Part shown: one piece after another, positions 1 through 9,273 of the stretch | Numbering within the stretch: position 1 is the first letter of the stretch | Layout of the letters: every line of letters begins with the position of its first letter | Source of the DNA: Conexibacter sp. DBS9H8 | GTDB lineage: Bacteria > Actinomycetota > Thermoleophilia > Solirubrobacterales > Solirubrobacteraceae | Direction: 5' to 3' | DNA length: 64,000 bases | Assembly: GCF_023330685.1 (NCBI RefSeq) | Contig: NZ_CP097128.1 | Location: 2,604,001-2,668,000 of the forward strand | Made by a program: the position numbers and the translations under genes | Notes under the pieces: model-generated | The model's input: the letters and a program-made list of their open reading frames with translations, nothing else | The model's database searches: none | Told to the model about the DNA's origin: nothing

Positions 1-274
1 GCAGGATCACCGCGATCTTCCCCTTGCCCTCCTTGGCGAGCGACGCGAGTCCGGCCATCGCGCTGAAGGTGTTGTCAAAGGACGATGCGGTCACCGCGGC
101 GGTGCTCGAGCTCCCCGATCCCGAACTCGACGAGCTTGCGCTCGTCGTCGCCGGGGCGGAACTCGACGTTGTCGCCGGAGTGGAATTCGACGAGCCGCAT
201 GCGGCGATCGTCAGGGCTGCGGCGACGGTGAGCACCGACGTCGTCAAGCCCGCCTTGCTGATGGGCAAGTGCAC
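1..274 (-). CDS. Sugar ABC transporter substrate-binding lipoprotein (N-terminal part)
   Basis: Only the first 91 codons are in the window; the gene runs off the left edge. It starts at a GTG with an AGGAGGT ribosome site at 279-285. Residues 1-26 form a lipoprotein signal peptide with lipobox IAAC (Cys26), followed by a Ser/Thr/Ala-rich linker and then the start of a periplasmic-binding fold (KGKIAVIL). This resembles xylose/ribose-type solute-binding proteins of actinobacteria. It lies downstream of the two-component genes on the same strand, with a repeat-rich gap between, so it may be their target or their ligand sensor. The substrate cannot be told from this fragment. Confidence 0.7.
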   Translation of the reverse strand, partial: MHLPISKAGLTTSVLTVAAALTIAACGSSNSTPATTSSSAPATTSASSSSSGSGSSSTAAVTASSFDNTFSAMAGLASLAKEGKGKIAVIL

Positions 275-363
275 AGCTACCTCCTGGTTGTACCTCCTCG
301 GGCGCCACGGCCCCCGGTGGGTCCACGGCGCGATTCTCTCTCTCAGGCGACCGTACGGGGAGG

Positions 364-416
364 TCCATAAACGATGCATTAACAACCGGGTGACATCCAT
401 TAACAATCCATAAACG
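364..416 (-). promoter_or_regulatory. Nested direct repeats, candidate response-regulator operator
   Basis: A perfect 10-bp repeat (TCCATAAACG) occurs at 364-373 and 407-416. Between its copies a perfect 9-bp repeat (CATTAACAA) occurs at 377-385 and 398-406, with starts 21 bp apart, two helical turns. The block is AT-rich in a GC-rich setting and lies between the response regulator and the binding-protein gene. OmpR/KdpE-type regulators usually bind direct repeats, so this is a plausible operator for the lipoprotein gene. No binding data; inference from position and spacing. Confidence 0.55.
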
Positions 417-453
417 CCCTGGAGTCACGAGGGTTCTGGCCGTTACCAGGCGG

Positions 454-1150
<697 letters not shown>

Positions 1151-1158
<8 letters not shown>

Positions 1159-2614
1159 GGGCGGACCCCTCCAGCCGCGCGGTCTCTGGCTCCTCCGTCG
1201 CCCCGGCGACCTCGACGGGAAGGCGGATCGAGAATCGGGTGCCCACCGCCGCGGGGGCGAGGGCGATGCTGCCGCCGTGGGCCTCGACGATGCCGCGGGT
1301 GATCGACAGCCCGAGCCCGGCACCGGCGGTGCGGGACTGCGGCCGGTGGTTGGCGTCGAACGGGTTGTTCGCGAGCGACTCCGGGAACCCTGATCCGTCG
1401 TCGGCGACGCTGATCTCCACCTCGTTCTCGTGGCTGAGCCGGCCCTCGATGGTGACGTGAATCGCGGCGCCGTTGTGTTTGAACGCGTTGGTGAGCAGGT
1501 TGACGAAGACCTGCTCGAGCCGGTCGTGATCGGCCCAGATCACGGGCACGTCGACGTCACAGCAGATCCGCACCGCGGCGGCCCAGAGGTCGGGGAGCAG
1601 CGCGACGGCAGCCTCGATCACCAGCCGCAGGTCACACCAGTCCGGCTGCAGGCGCATCACCCCCGACTCGATCGCCGAGAAGTCGAGCAGGTCGTCGACG
1701 AGACGGCCGAGCCGTGCCGACTCGGTCGCGATCCGCTCGAGGAAGCGCTGCTGGGAATCGCCGTCCCAGGTGACGTCGGGGGCGGCGAGACTTGTCGCGT
1801 AGCCGCGGATCGCCGTCAGCGGGGTCCGCAGCTCGTGGCTGAGCCGGGAGAGGAACTCGCGTTGAAGCTCGCGTGAGCGGCGCAGCGCGGCGGCCTCGCG
1901 GTGGGCGATCGCCGCCTCCTCCCCGAGCAGGGCGGCGACGTCATCACGGTAGCTCGTCTTCGGGTCGAGGGCGGCGGCGATCCGGCCGCGGGCGAGCACG
2001 ACGATCCGGTCGGCGATCCGGAACATCTGATCGACGTCACGGGTCACGAGCAGGATCGCCGTGCCGGCCTCGCGGGCGGCGGCGAGCAGCCGTTCCACGG
2101 TCGCGGTGCCGAGCACCCCGAGGGACGCGGTGAGTTCGTCCACAACGAGCAGGCGTGGCCGCCGACCGAGCGCCATCGCGAGCGCGAGCAGCCAGCGCTC
2201 GCCGAGGTTGAGGTCCGACACCGCCACCGCGGTGTCCCGGATCGGGATTCCGAGCTCACGCAGTTCCCGGGCGGCGACAGCATGGAAGCGAGCCTCGGAG
2301 CGGACGTGGGTCTCCCGTCCCAGCAGCAGGTTCGCCGCCACGTCGAGGCTGTCGCAGAGAGCGAGGTCCTGCCAGACGACGGCGACGCCGGCGGCGGGGG
2401 CGCGCCGGCGGGGGTCGAGGCGCCGGCCGTCGAGGGTGATCGTCCCGGTCACCGGAGTCAACTCCCCGGCTACGCAGCTGACGAGGGCCGACTTGCCCGA
2501 CCCCGGCTCTCCGCTGAGGGCGACGATCTCACCGGCGCTGACGTCGAGATCGACTCCGTCGAGGGCGGCGGGGGCGCCTGCGAAGGAGACGCGCAGGTCG
2601 CGGACGGCGAGCAT
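1151..2614 (-). CDS. ABC-ATPase/histidine-kinase fusion protein
   Basis: One 487-residue reading frame joins two domains that are normally separate. Residues 1-225 are an ABC nucleotide-binding domain of sugar-importer (RbsA-like) type: Walker A GEPGSGKS (35-42), a degenerate signature DLNLGERW (134-141), and Walker B LLVVDE (155-160). The H-loop His is replaced by Arg (VTRD, R192). Residues 230-470 are a histidine kinase: HisKA with His260 in SHELRTPL, N-box around 372-380, G1 DDGSGF (405-410), G2 GAGLGL (431-436). There is no transmembrane segment, so it is cytosolic and needs a membrane partner. It is coupled to the response regulator. The degenerate signature and H-loop suggest binding rather than fast hydrolysis (inference). 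Possible role: reporting transporter occupancy to the kinase. Confidence 0.88.
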
Positions 2615-2643
2615 CCCCGGAGCGTAGCTCTCCGGTCTCCGGT

Positions 2644-3372
2644 TCAGCCCCCCTCGCCGGTCTCCCGGTCGTGCCGCCGCCGGTCGATTGCGGCGGTGAC
2701 GGTGGCGACGACCTCGTCGGGCTCGGAGGCGAGGGTGAACAGGTTGAGGTCGCCGGCGCCGATCCGTGCGTCGGGAAGGGCACGCTCAGCCAGCCAACGG
2801 ATGAGTCCCCCCCACTCGGGCTCGCCGCCGAGCAGGACGACCGGGAAATCGGCGACGGTCGCGGTCTGGATGAGGGTGAGGGCCTCAAACAGCTCATCCA
2901 GGGTGCCGTAGCCGCCGGGGGCGACGACGAACGCCTGGGCGTAACGGACGAACATCACCTTGCGGGCGAAGAAGTGGCCGAAGCACAGCGAGATATCGAG
3001 GTACCGGTTCGGTGCCTGCTCGTGGGGCAGCACGATGTTCGCGCCGACCGACGTCGCCCCGACGTCGCGGGCGCCGCGGTTGGCGGCCTCCATCAGCCCG
3101 CCCCCGCCGCCGGTGATGATCGCCAGTCCGGCGGCGCCGAGCGCGGCCGCCGTCCGGCGGGTGAGGTCGTAGGCGGGATGGTGCTCGGGGGTGCGGGCGG
3201 ACCCGAACATGGTCACCGCGGGACCGAGGCGGCTCAGTGCGTCAAAGCCGGTGGCGAACTCGGCGGCGATCCGTTCGATCAGGCGCGCGTCCGCCCGGCG
3301 GCGCTCCGGGGGCTCGTGGCCGAGCCAGTCGAACAGCCGTTGGTCGAAGGTTTCCGCGCCCGGCTCGCTCAT
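2644..3372 (-). CDS. LOG-family protein (cytokinin-riboside phosphoribohydrolase-like)
   Basis: A 242-residue protein of the LOG/TIGR00730 family, often mislabelled lysine decarboxylase. The family motifs are present: GGGGGLMEAANRGA around 88-101 and PGGYGTLDELFE around 152-163. Known members hydrolyse the N-glycosidic bond of nucleoside 5'-monophosphates, releasing a base. It has an N-terminal helical extension of about 45 residues. Its ATG overlaps the stop of the upstream helical protein (ATGA), so the two are co-translated. The true substrate in this organism is unknown. Confidence 0.85.
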   Translation of the reverse strand: MSEPGAETFDQRLFDWLGHEPPERRRADARLIERIAAEFATGFDALSRLGPAVTMFGSARTPEHHPAYDLTRRTAAALGAAGLAIITGGGGGLMEAANRGARDVGATSVGANIVLPHEQAPNRYLDISLCFGHFFARKVMFVRYAQAFVVAPGGYGTLDELFEALTLIQTATVADFPVVLLGGEPEWGGLIRWLAERALPDARIGAGDLNLFTLASEPDEVVATVTAAIDRRRHDRETGEGG

Positions 3373-3824
3373 CGGCCGAGGGTACGGATGAGCTCCTCCG
3401 CGTCGGCGGGCACGCGGCCGATCAGGGTGCGGGTGCGCGACAGCCCGGCGCGCAGTTCGGCGTCGCCGACCTCGACGGGCAGCAGCGTGTCCTGCAGCTC
3501 GGCGAGCCCGTCATCGGCGGCCTGGACGAGGTCGGCGACCCGGTCGAGGGTGGTGTGCGGGTCGGTCGGGGCGGGCTGCTGGGAGTCGGCGATCACCGGG
3601 GCGGACAGGCCGTAGCGGGCGGCGAACTCGCTGAGGGTCCGTTTGAGCTGGCCGAAGGCCGCCTGGGTCGGCTTGAACACCGCGGCCTCCATCCGATCGG
3701 CCATGTGGTCGTCCAGCAACTCGTATGCCTCGCTGAGGGCGGCGATCGCGTCCCCCAGGTCGTGGGCGCAGGCCGCGGCGTCATCAAGGATCTGGCGCCG
3801 TCCGGATTCGGTGGTGTAGCTCAC
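3369..3824 (-). CDS. Conserved helical protein of unknown function
   Basis: A 151-residue protein starting at GTG. It is almost wholly predicted helix, rich in Ala, Asp and Leu, with no signal peptide, membrane segment or cysteine. It sits between nusB and the LOG-family gene and overlaps the latter by 4 bp. The heptad-like pattern suggests a helical bundle. I do not recognise a catalytic motif, and no function is offered. Confidence 0.65.
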   Translation of the reverse strand: MSYTTESGRRQILDDAAACAHDLGDAIAALSEAYELLDDHMADRMEAAVFKPTQAAFGQLKRTLSEFAARYGLSAPVIADSQQPAPTDPHTTLDRVADLVQAADDGLAELQDTLLPVEVGDAELRAGLSRTRTLIGRVPADAEELIRTLGR

Positions 3825-3838
3825 CGCTCTAGTGTCGC

Positions 3839-4240
3839 TCAGCCGGCGTCGGATTGCAGTTCGCGCAAGGCGGCGGCCAGAACACCGTTGATGAACTTCG
3901 GTGCGTCGGCGCCGCAGAACTCCTTCGCCGTCTCGACCGCCTCATCAATCGCCCCCTCGGGCGGGATCGGGCGGTTGCCGGGCTCGGCCTCCGGCGCGGT
4001 GATCTCCAACAGCGCGACGCGCAGGATCGACCGCTCCAGCGGGGCGATTCGGTTGAGCGTCCACCCCTTGGAGTGGCGGCGGATCAGCAGGTCAAGCTCG
4101 TCCTGGTGGGCGCGAACCGCCTCAGCGAGCTGCTGGGTGAAGCGGTGGGTGTCCTCGGGGAAGTCGAGGGGACGGTCGAGCAGATCGGATTGATAGAGCG
4201 CCCACACCGCGGCCCGGCGCTGCTCGGTGCGGGTCGCCAA
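3839..4240 (-). CDS. nusB: Transcription antitermination factor NusB
   Basis: A 133-residue all-helical protein with NusB landmarks: an N-terminal R-x7-ALYQ helix and the C-terminal stretch AIDEAVETAKEFCG then KFINGVL. NusB pairs with ribosomal protein S10 on boxA RNA in rRNA antitermination. The start is a TTG at 4240, three bases after the efp stop; no ATG or GTG gives a full-length domain. The short spacing suggests translational coupling to efp. Confidence 0.92.
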   Translation of the reverse strand: MATRTEQRRAAVWALYQSDLLDRPLDFPEDTHRFTQQLAEAVRAHQDELDLLIRRHSKGWTLNRIAPLERSILRVALLEITAPEAEPGNRPIPPEGAIDEAVETAKEFCGADAPKFINGVLAAALRELQSDAG

Positions 4241-4243
4241 AGC

Positions 4244-4804
4244 TCAGGCGCGCGAGACGTATTCGCCGCTGCGCGTGTCGACGCGCACGCGATCACCGAT
4301 GTTGACGAACAGCGGCACCATCACGCGCGCTCCCGTCTCGATCGTCGCCGGCTTGGTCCCGCCTCCGGAGGCGGTGTCCCCCCGCAACCCGGGCTCGGTC
4401 TCGGTCACCTCGAAGTCCAGTGCGCTGGGGAGCTGCACGTCGGAGGCGACGTCGTCGATGTAGAGCACCTCGACCTCCTCCGATTCGCGCATCCACTGGA
4501 GCGGCTCGGCGAGGGTCGCCTCCGGGATCTGGACCTGCTCGTAGGACTCGGTGTCCATGAAGTGGGCGTCGACCCCGTCCTTGTAGAGGAACTGCATCTT
4601 GCGAACCTCGGTGCGCACGGGGCGAAACTTCTCCCCCGCCCGGAAGGTGCGGTCGATCACGTTGCCGTCGGAGGCGCGCTTCAGCTTCGTGCGGACAAAG
4701 GCACCGCCCTTGCCCGGCTTGACGTGCTGGAACTCGAGGATCTTGAAGATCGTGCCCTCGACGTCGATGTGGTTGCCGTTCTTGAACTGGTTTGTGCTGA
4801 TCAT
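4244..4804 (-). CDS. efp: Elongation factor P
   Basis: A 186-residue protein with the three beta-barrel layout of EF-P, which relieves ribosome stalling at polyproline. The modifiable-lysine loop reads VKPGKGGAF, with Lys32 at its tip, and the C-terminal family signature is GDRVRVDTRSGEYVSR. The ATG at 4804 gives the canonical MISTNQFKNG start; the open frame further upstream is run-on. No Lys modification enzyme (EpmA or EarP) is in the window, and the loop looks like the plain-Lys group. Proline-rich pilus proteins nearby would be plausible clients. Confidence 0.96.
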   Translation of the reverse strand: MISTNQFKNGNHIDVEGTIFKILEFQHVKPGKGGAFVRTKLKRASDGNVIDRTFRAGEKFRPVRTEVRKMQFLYKDGVDAHFMDTESYEQVQIPEATLAEPLQWMRESEEVEVLYIDDVASDVQLPSALDFEVTETEPGLRGDTASGGGTKPATIETGARVMVPLFVNIGDRVRVDTRSGEYVSRA

Positions 4805-4842
4805 GCGCCGCCTGAGTGTAGTCCCGTGCCCGTCCGGCGCTC

Positions 4843-5952
4843 TCAGGCGACGACCCGCAGCTCCTTGGGGATCGCCGTCAGGACCCGTGGTGCGCCGTCG
4901 GTGACGACACACAGGTCCTCGATCCGCACCCCGAACTCGCCGGGCAGGTAGACCCCCGGTTCCACGGTGACGATCTCCCCGGCGAGGAGGCGATCAGAGC
5001 CGGCGGGAATCCGGGCCGACAGGGTCGGCGCCTCGTGGATCTCCAGCCCGACGCCGTGACCGAGACCGTGCCCGAAGTGCTCACCGAAACCCGCCGCGGT
5101 CAGCCGGTCCCGCGCGACCGCGTCGACGGCATGGCAGTCCGCCCCGGCGCGGACGGCGGCGAGCGCGGCGAGCTGCGCCTCGAGCACCGTTCCGTACACA
5201 TCCGCCGCCCGGTCAGAAACCTGCCCGGCGGCGACGGTGCGCGTGCAGTCACAGCAGTATCCGTCAACGATCGCGCCCCAGTCGATGACGACGAGCTGCC
5301 CGTCGGCGATCGCCACGTCCCTGGGCTGGGCGTGCGGGAGGGCGCCGTGCGGGCCGGCGGCGATGATCGAGGCGAACGACGGCCCGCTCGCCCCGCGCCG
5401 GCGCATGTCGTGTTCGAGCTCGAGGGCGAGTTCCCGTTCGGTCCGGCCGATGATCGGACCGGCGAGCAGGGCCTGCAGCGCCGCGTCGGCGAGCGCCTGG
5501 GCGGCGGCGATCGCCGCGATCTCCCGGGCGTCCTTGACCCGGCGCAGCCCCTCCACGAGCCCGCCGGCCATGACGGGGGTGACCGTGTCGGGCAGGCCCG
5601 CGCGGAGGCGGGCGAACGCGGCGACCGAGGTGTGCTCGTCGTCATAGCCGAGCCGCAGCGGCGGGCCGGCGAGCAGGTCCGCGACGGCCTCGACGAGGTC
5701 GATCGCGGTTGCTGTGTGAAGCTGGCGGAAGCTCGGATCGACCTCCTGGGCGGCCTGTTCGACGTAGCGGAAGTCCGTGACGAAGACGCGCGTGTCGGGA
5801 CCGACCATGGCGAGCCCGTTCGAGCCGGTGTAGCCGGTGAGGTAGCGGACGTTGGTCAGGTCGCTGACGAGCAGTGAGTCGATCCCGGCGTCCTCCAGCG
5901 CCGCGACCAGCGCGTCGACGCGAGCGGGGTGAGGAGACGAGGGCAGGTTCAT
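4843..5952 (-). CDS. M24-family Xaa-Pro dipeptidase/aminopeptidase
   Basis: A 369-residue pita-bread-fold metallopeptidase that cleaves N-terminal residues before proline. The N-terminal creatinase-like domain spans about 1-130 and contains NVRYLTGYTGSNG. The catalytic domain has all five metal ligands: Asp in VIDWGA, Asp in CDCTRT, His in GHGVGLEIHE, Glu in TVEPGVY and Glu in VRIEDL. Its ATG overlaps the aroQ stop. Placement upstream of efp is a very common bacterial order (pepP/pepQ-efp). Confidence 0.92.
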   Translation of the reverse strand: MNLPSSPHPARVDALVAALEDAGIDSLLVSDLTNVRYLTGYTGSNGLAMVGPDTRVFVTDFRYVEQAAQEVDPSFRQLHTATAIDLVEAVADLLAGPPLRLGYDDEHTSVAAFARLRAGLPDTVTPVMAGGLVEGLRRVKDAREIAAIAAAQALADAALQALLAGPIIGRTERELALELEHDMRRRGASGPSFASIIAAGPHGALPHAQPRDVAIADGQLVVIDWGAIVDGYCCDCTRTVAAGQVSDRAADVYGTVLEAQLAALAAVRAGADCHAVDAVARDRLTAAGFGEHFGHGLGHGVGLEIHEAPTLSARIPAGSDRLLAGEIVTVEPGVYLPGEFGVRIEDLCVVTDGAPRVLTAIPKELRVVA

Positions 5953-6392
5953 GCAGGCAACGCCTCCTTGAGCAGCGACAGCGCCTCACGGTAGCCGTCG
6001 GGCCCCTTGCCCGACACCGTTCCGCAGCACAGCTCGGCGATCACCGACACCTGTCGGAAGGCCTCGCGCTCGCTCACGGCGGACAGGTGCACCTCGACCG
6101 CCGGCAGTCCGGTGAGCTCGAGCGCGTCGCGGATCGCGTAGGAGTAGTGCGTCCACGCCCCCGGGTTGAGAAGCACGCCGTCGACGGTGAGGTCGTGCAG
6201 GTGCTCGACGAAGGCGCCCTCGTGGTTGGTCTGGAAGAAGCTCGTGACGAGCCCGAGATCGGCGGCGGCGGTGGCGATCTCCATCTCCAGTTCCGCGAGC
6301 CCGAGCCCGCCGTAGTGGGCGGGGTCGCGCCGACCGAGCTGGTCGAGGTTGACGCCGTGCATCACCTCGATGCGCGGTCCGGTGACGCTCAT
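5949..6392 (-). CDS. aroQ: Type II 3-dehydroquinate dehydratase
   Basis: A 147-residue enzyme converting 3-dehydroquinate to 3-dehydroshikimate. Family landmarks are GVNLDQLGRRDPAHYGG (the catalytic Tyr region), FFQTNHEGAF, NPGAWTHYSYAIRDAL and EVHLSAVSERE. The usual first motif NGPNLN is changed to HGVNLD, and GFG before the C-terminus is GKG. Both are mild departures with the Tyr, Asn and His positions kept. Its ATG overlaps the aroKB stop by 4 bp and its TGA overlaps the peptidase ATG, within a continuous shikimate-pathway run. Confidence 0.9.
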   Translation of the reverse strand: MSVTGPRIEVMHGVNLDQLGRRDPAHYGGLGLAELEMEIATAAADLGLVTSFFQTNHEGAFVEHLHDLTVDGVLLNPGAWTHYSYAIRDALELTGLPAVEVHLSAVSEREAFRQVSVIAELCCGTVSGKGPDGYREALSLLKEALPA

Positions 6393-7921
6393 GCGATCAA
6401 CTCCTTGACGGCCGCCCTCAGGGCGGCGGGGGTGACGTGCTGGCCATAGATGGCCTCGCCGGGGGTGCGCAGGAGGACGAAGGGCACCGGCCCCTCCCCC
6501 GTGCGCTTCTTGTCCTTGGCGGTGGCGAAGATGATCGGCTCGAGCTCGAGCCCCGGCCCGGCGTGGGTCGGCAGCCCGCGGGCGGCGAGCAGGTCGGCGA
6601 CCTGCTCGCGCAGCGCGTCCTGGCCCGAGAGCCGCAGGGCAGCGAGCAGCCCGAGCCCGACCGCCTCCCCGTGGCGGTAGCGCGCGTACCCGGTGACGGT
6701 CTCCAGGGCGTGGCCGACGGTGTGGCCGAGGTTGAGCAGCTGGCGGGGGCCGCCGTCGCGTTCGTCGGAGGCGACGATCCGCAGCTTCGTCAGCGCACAG
6801 CCGGCGATCACCGCCGGGTCGGTCGGCTCAGCCCCGGCGGCGACGCGCTCCCACAGCCCCCCGCCGGCGATCAGCGCCGTCTTGACCACCTCGGCGTAGC
6901 CGGCTGCGACCTCGGCCTCCGGAAGGGTCGTCAGGGTGAGCGGGTCGACGATCACCGCGGCGGGCTGGTGGTAGGCGCCGACGTAGTTCTTGGCCTCCGG
7001 CAGATCGACGCCGGTCTTGCCGCCGTAGGCGGAGTCGACCTGGGCGACGAGGGTCGTCGGGACCTGGACGACCGGGACACCCCGCTGATAGGTCGCCGCG
7101 CAGAACCCGGCGAGATCACCGACGACGCCGCCCCCAAGGGCGGCGACGACGTCAGAGCGGGTGACGCCGTGGCGGGCCATCTCGGTCCAGACGATCTCCG
7201 CGTGGGCGATCGTCTTGGACTGCTCCCCCGGCATGATCCGGACGTCCGCGAAGGCAGGGCTGAGGTGAGCGCCGTGGTGGCGGAAGGCGTTGTAGTCCGA
7301 GACGATCACCCGCCGGCCGGTCACCGCGGCCGGCCAGAACCCCGCCTCACAGAGCAGACCCGGCCCGATGTGGACCGGGTAGTCACCCGACGCGCTCGCC
7401 GCCCACAGCGTCCGCAGCCCCGGCCGATCCGGCAGCCCGTCCAGGCAGGTGAGCACCTGCGCGATCTCCCGGGCCCGGTTGGCCGGCACGATGACGTCCG
7501 CCAGCTCCCAGTAGCCGTCGTGGCGTTCGGCGTAGAGGGCCCGGAACCGCTCAGGGTCGCTGGCGAGCGGACGCCGGTGGGGGTGGTGGCTGTGGGTGAC
7601 CCGGTGCCAGGCGCTGTCGACGTCGATGTCGATCCAGACGACCGTGTGGGCGGCGATCGCCGCACGGATCGCCGGGGACCCGAGCGCCCCTCCGCCGAGT
7701 GCGACGGCGCGCACGGACGGGTCGGCGAGCAGCTCGAGGGTCGTCTGCTCCTCGAGGGCACGGAAGTGCGCTTCCCCGGCGCGGGCGAAGATGTCACGAA
7801 CCGACTCGCCGGCCCGCTCCTCGATCACATGGTCGACGTCGGCGCCGCCCGGCCCGAGCGCACGCGCGGCCGTGCTCTTGCCGGCCCCCATGAAGCCGAT
7901 CAGGACGAACTTGCGCGTCAC
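6389..7921 (-). CDS. aroKB: Bifunctional shikimate kinase/3-dehydroquinate synthase (AroK-AroB fusion)
   Basis: A single 510-residue frame carries two shikimate-pathway enzymes. Residues 1-165 are shikimate kinase: Walker A GFMGAGKST, DVDHVIEERAGES, the GGGA loop and RRPL. Residues 170-510 are dehydroquinate synthase: GEQSK, GGGVVGDLAGFCAATYQRG, PTTLVAQVDSAYGGKTGVD, and zinc ligands in NLGHTVGHALE and HGEAV. The GTG start overlaps the aroC stop (GTGA). AroK and AroB catalyse non-adjacent steps, so the fusion probably fixes dosage rather than channels an intermediate. No motif is missing. Confidence 0.94.
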   Translation of the reverse strand: MTRKFVLIGFMGAGKSTAARALGPGGADVDHVIEERAGESVRDIFARAGEAHFRALEEQTTLELLADPSVRAVALGGGALGSPAIRAAIAAHTVVWIDIDVDSAWHRVTHSHHPHRRPLASDPERFRALYAERHDGYWELADVIVPANRAREIAQVLTCLDGLPDRPGLRTLWAASASGDYPVHIGPGLLCEAGFWPAAVTGRRVIVSDYNAFRHHGAHLSPAFADVRIMPGEQSKTIAHAEIVWTEMARHGVTRSDVVAALGGGVVGDLAGFCAATYQRGVPVVQVPTTLVAQVDSAYGGKTGVDLPEAKNYVGAYHQPAAVIVDPLTLTTLPEAEVAAGYAEVVKTALIAGGGLWERVAAGAEPTDPAVIAGCALTKLRIVASDERDGGPRQLLNLGHTVGHALETVTGYARYRHGEAVGLGLLAALRLSGQDALREQVADLLAARGLPTHAGPGLELEPIIFATAKDKKRTGEGPVPFVLLRTPGEAIYGQHVTPAALRAAVKELIA

Positions 7922-9099
7922 GGCTGGGAGCGGTCGGGCTCCGGCCAGCCGATCCGCCGCCGGTACGCCTCCACCGCGGCCCGGACGTCATCGATGTGGT
8001 CGCCGCCGAACTTGGCTCGGTAGGCGTCCGCGAGCACGTAGGCGACCATCGCCTCCCCGACGACACCGGCGGCCGGGACGGTGCAGGAGTCGGTTCGCTC
8101 GCGCAGCGCCTGGGCCGGCTCGTGGGTGGCGATGTCGACCGAGCGCAGCGGCTTGGTGAGCGTCGGCAGCGGTTTCATCCAGCCGCGCACGATCACCGGG
8201 TCGCCGTTGGTCATCCCGCCCTCGACACCGCCGGAGTGGTTGGTCTCCCGGTGGTAGCCGCGTTCGGGGTCATAGAAGATCTCATCGTGGGCCTTAGAGC
8301 CCGGCAGGCCGGCGACCTCGACGCCGTCGCCGATCGCGACCGCCTTCATCGCCTGGATGCTGAGGATCGCCTGGGCGAGGCGGCCGTCGAGGCGCTCCTC
8401 CCAGCTGATGTGGGAGCCGAGCCCGGGAAGCACCCCGAAGGCCTGGACCTCGAACACCCCGCCGAGCGATTCGTTCGCCTTCCGCAGCGTGTTGATCTCG
8501 GCGACCATCTGCGCGCTCGTCTCCGGGTCGAGGCAGCGGACCGGGGAGGCGTCGACGTCGGCGAAGTCGCCGGGCGACAGGCGCACGTAGGCGGGGGCGC
8601 TCACCGAGGTGATCTGGATGACGTGGGAGTACACCTCGACCCCGAGGGCACGCAGGAACTCCTTGGCGAGCGCACCGCCGGCGACGCGTGCGGCGGTCTC
8701 CCGGGCGGACGCCCGTTCGAGGATGTCGCGGACGTCGCTGAGCCCGAACTTCTGGGTGCCGACAAGGTCGGCGTGACCGGGGCGCGGCAGGTGCACCTCG
8801 GGCACCTCCGCGGCGACCGGCCACGGGTTCATCCGCTCCTCCCAGTTCGCGTAGTCGCGGTTGGGCACCGTGATCGTGATCGGGCCCCCGAGCGTACGGC
8901 CGTGACGGACCCCGGAGGTGACCTGGGCGCGGTCGGTCTCGATCTTCATCCGGCCGCCGCGGCCGTGGCCGAGCTGGCGGCGGGCGAGGTCGGCGTCGAT
9001 CCGCTCCCGGTCGAGGGTCAGGCCGGCGGGGAGGCCCTCGAGGACGCAGGTGAGACCGGGGCCGTGGGACTCCCCGGCGGTGATCAGCTTCAGCGGCAT
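7918..9099 (-). CDS. aroC: Chorismate synthase
   Basis: A 393-residue flavin-dependent enzyme of the last common aromatic step (EPSP to chorismate). The start MPLKLITAGESHGPGL is diagnostic, followed by RRQLGHGRGGRMKIE, SARETAARVAGGA for phosphate/FMN binding, and NHSGGVEGGMTNG. It is first in the run aroC-aroKB-aroQ-peptidase-efp-nusB, all joined by 4-bp overlaps or short gaps, so it probably has the operon promoter in the gap at 9100-9273. Length is normal for the actinobacterial form. Confidence 0.96.
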   Translation of the reverse strand: MPLKLITAGESHGPGLTCVLEGLPAGLTLDRERIDADLARRQLGHGRGGRMKIETDRAQVTSGVRHGRTLGGPITITVPNRDYANWEERMNPWPVAAEVPEVHLPRPGHADLVGTQKFGLSDVRDILERASARETAARVAGGALAKEFLRALGVEVYSHVIQITSVSAPAYVRLSPGDFADVDASPVRCLDPETSAQMVAEINTLRKANESLGGVFEVQAFGVLPGLGSHISWEERLDGRLAQAILSIQAMKAVAIGDGVEVAGLPGSKAHDEIFYDPERGYHRETNHSGGVEGGMTNGDPVIVRGWMKPLPTLTKPLRSVDIATHEPAQALRERTDSCTVPAAGVVGEAMVAYVLADAYRAKFGGDHIDDVRAAVEAYRRRIGWPEPDRSQP

Positions 9100-9273
9100 G
9101 GGGGCCCTAGGTTACGCGGCGGCGGCGGCGCCGGGGCGCGTGGGCGCCCCCGCGCCGGTGCGGGCGCCCGGCCGGACCGGGTCGGCAGACCAACGGGGTG
9201 TCCGCTTCCGGACGCTTGATTCAAGGCCCGCACGGTAACCGCCGACACACCAGCAGTCCTGGAGAAAGGGACG

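Noticed and set aside
75..428. Minus-strand frame of 117 codons at the left edge
   Set aside because: Overlaps the lipoprotein gene in another frame; the lipoprotein has a ribosome site, signal peptide and lipobox, this frame has none.
1901..2911. Plus-strand open frame opposite the ABC-kinase gene
   Set aside because: Antisense shadow with composition typical of reverse-frame GC-rich DNA.
9100..9273. Possible riboswitch before the left pilin module (GGACGC ... GGTAACC)
   Set aside because: Only short fragments match; the GGGCAAACC and GCAAAGCC blocks are absent. A small hairpin GTCCG/CGGAC is seen but no known class.
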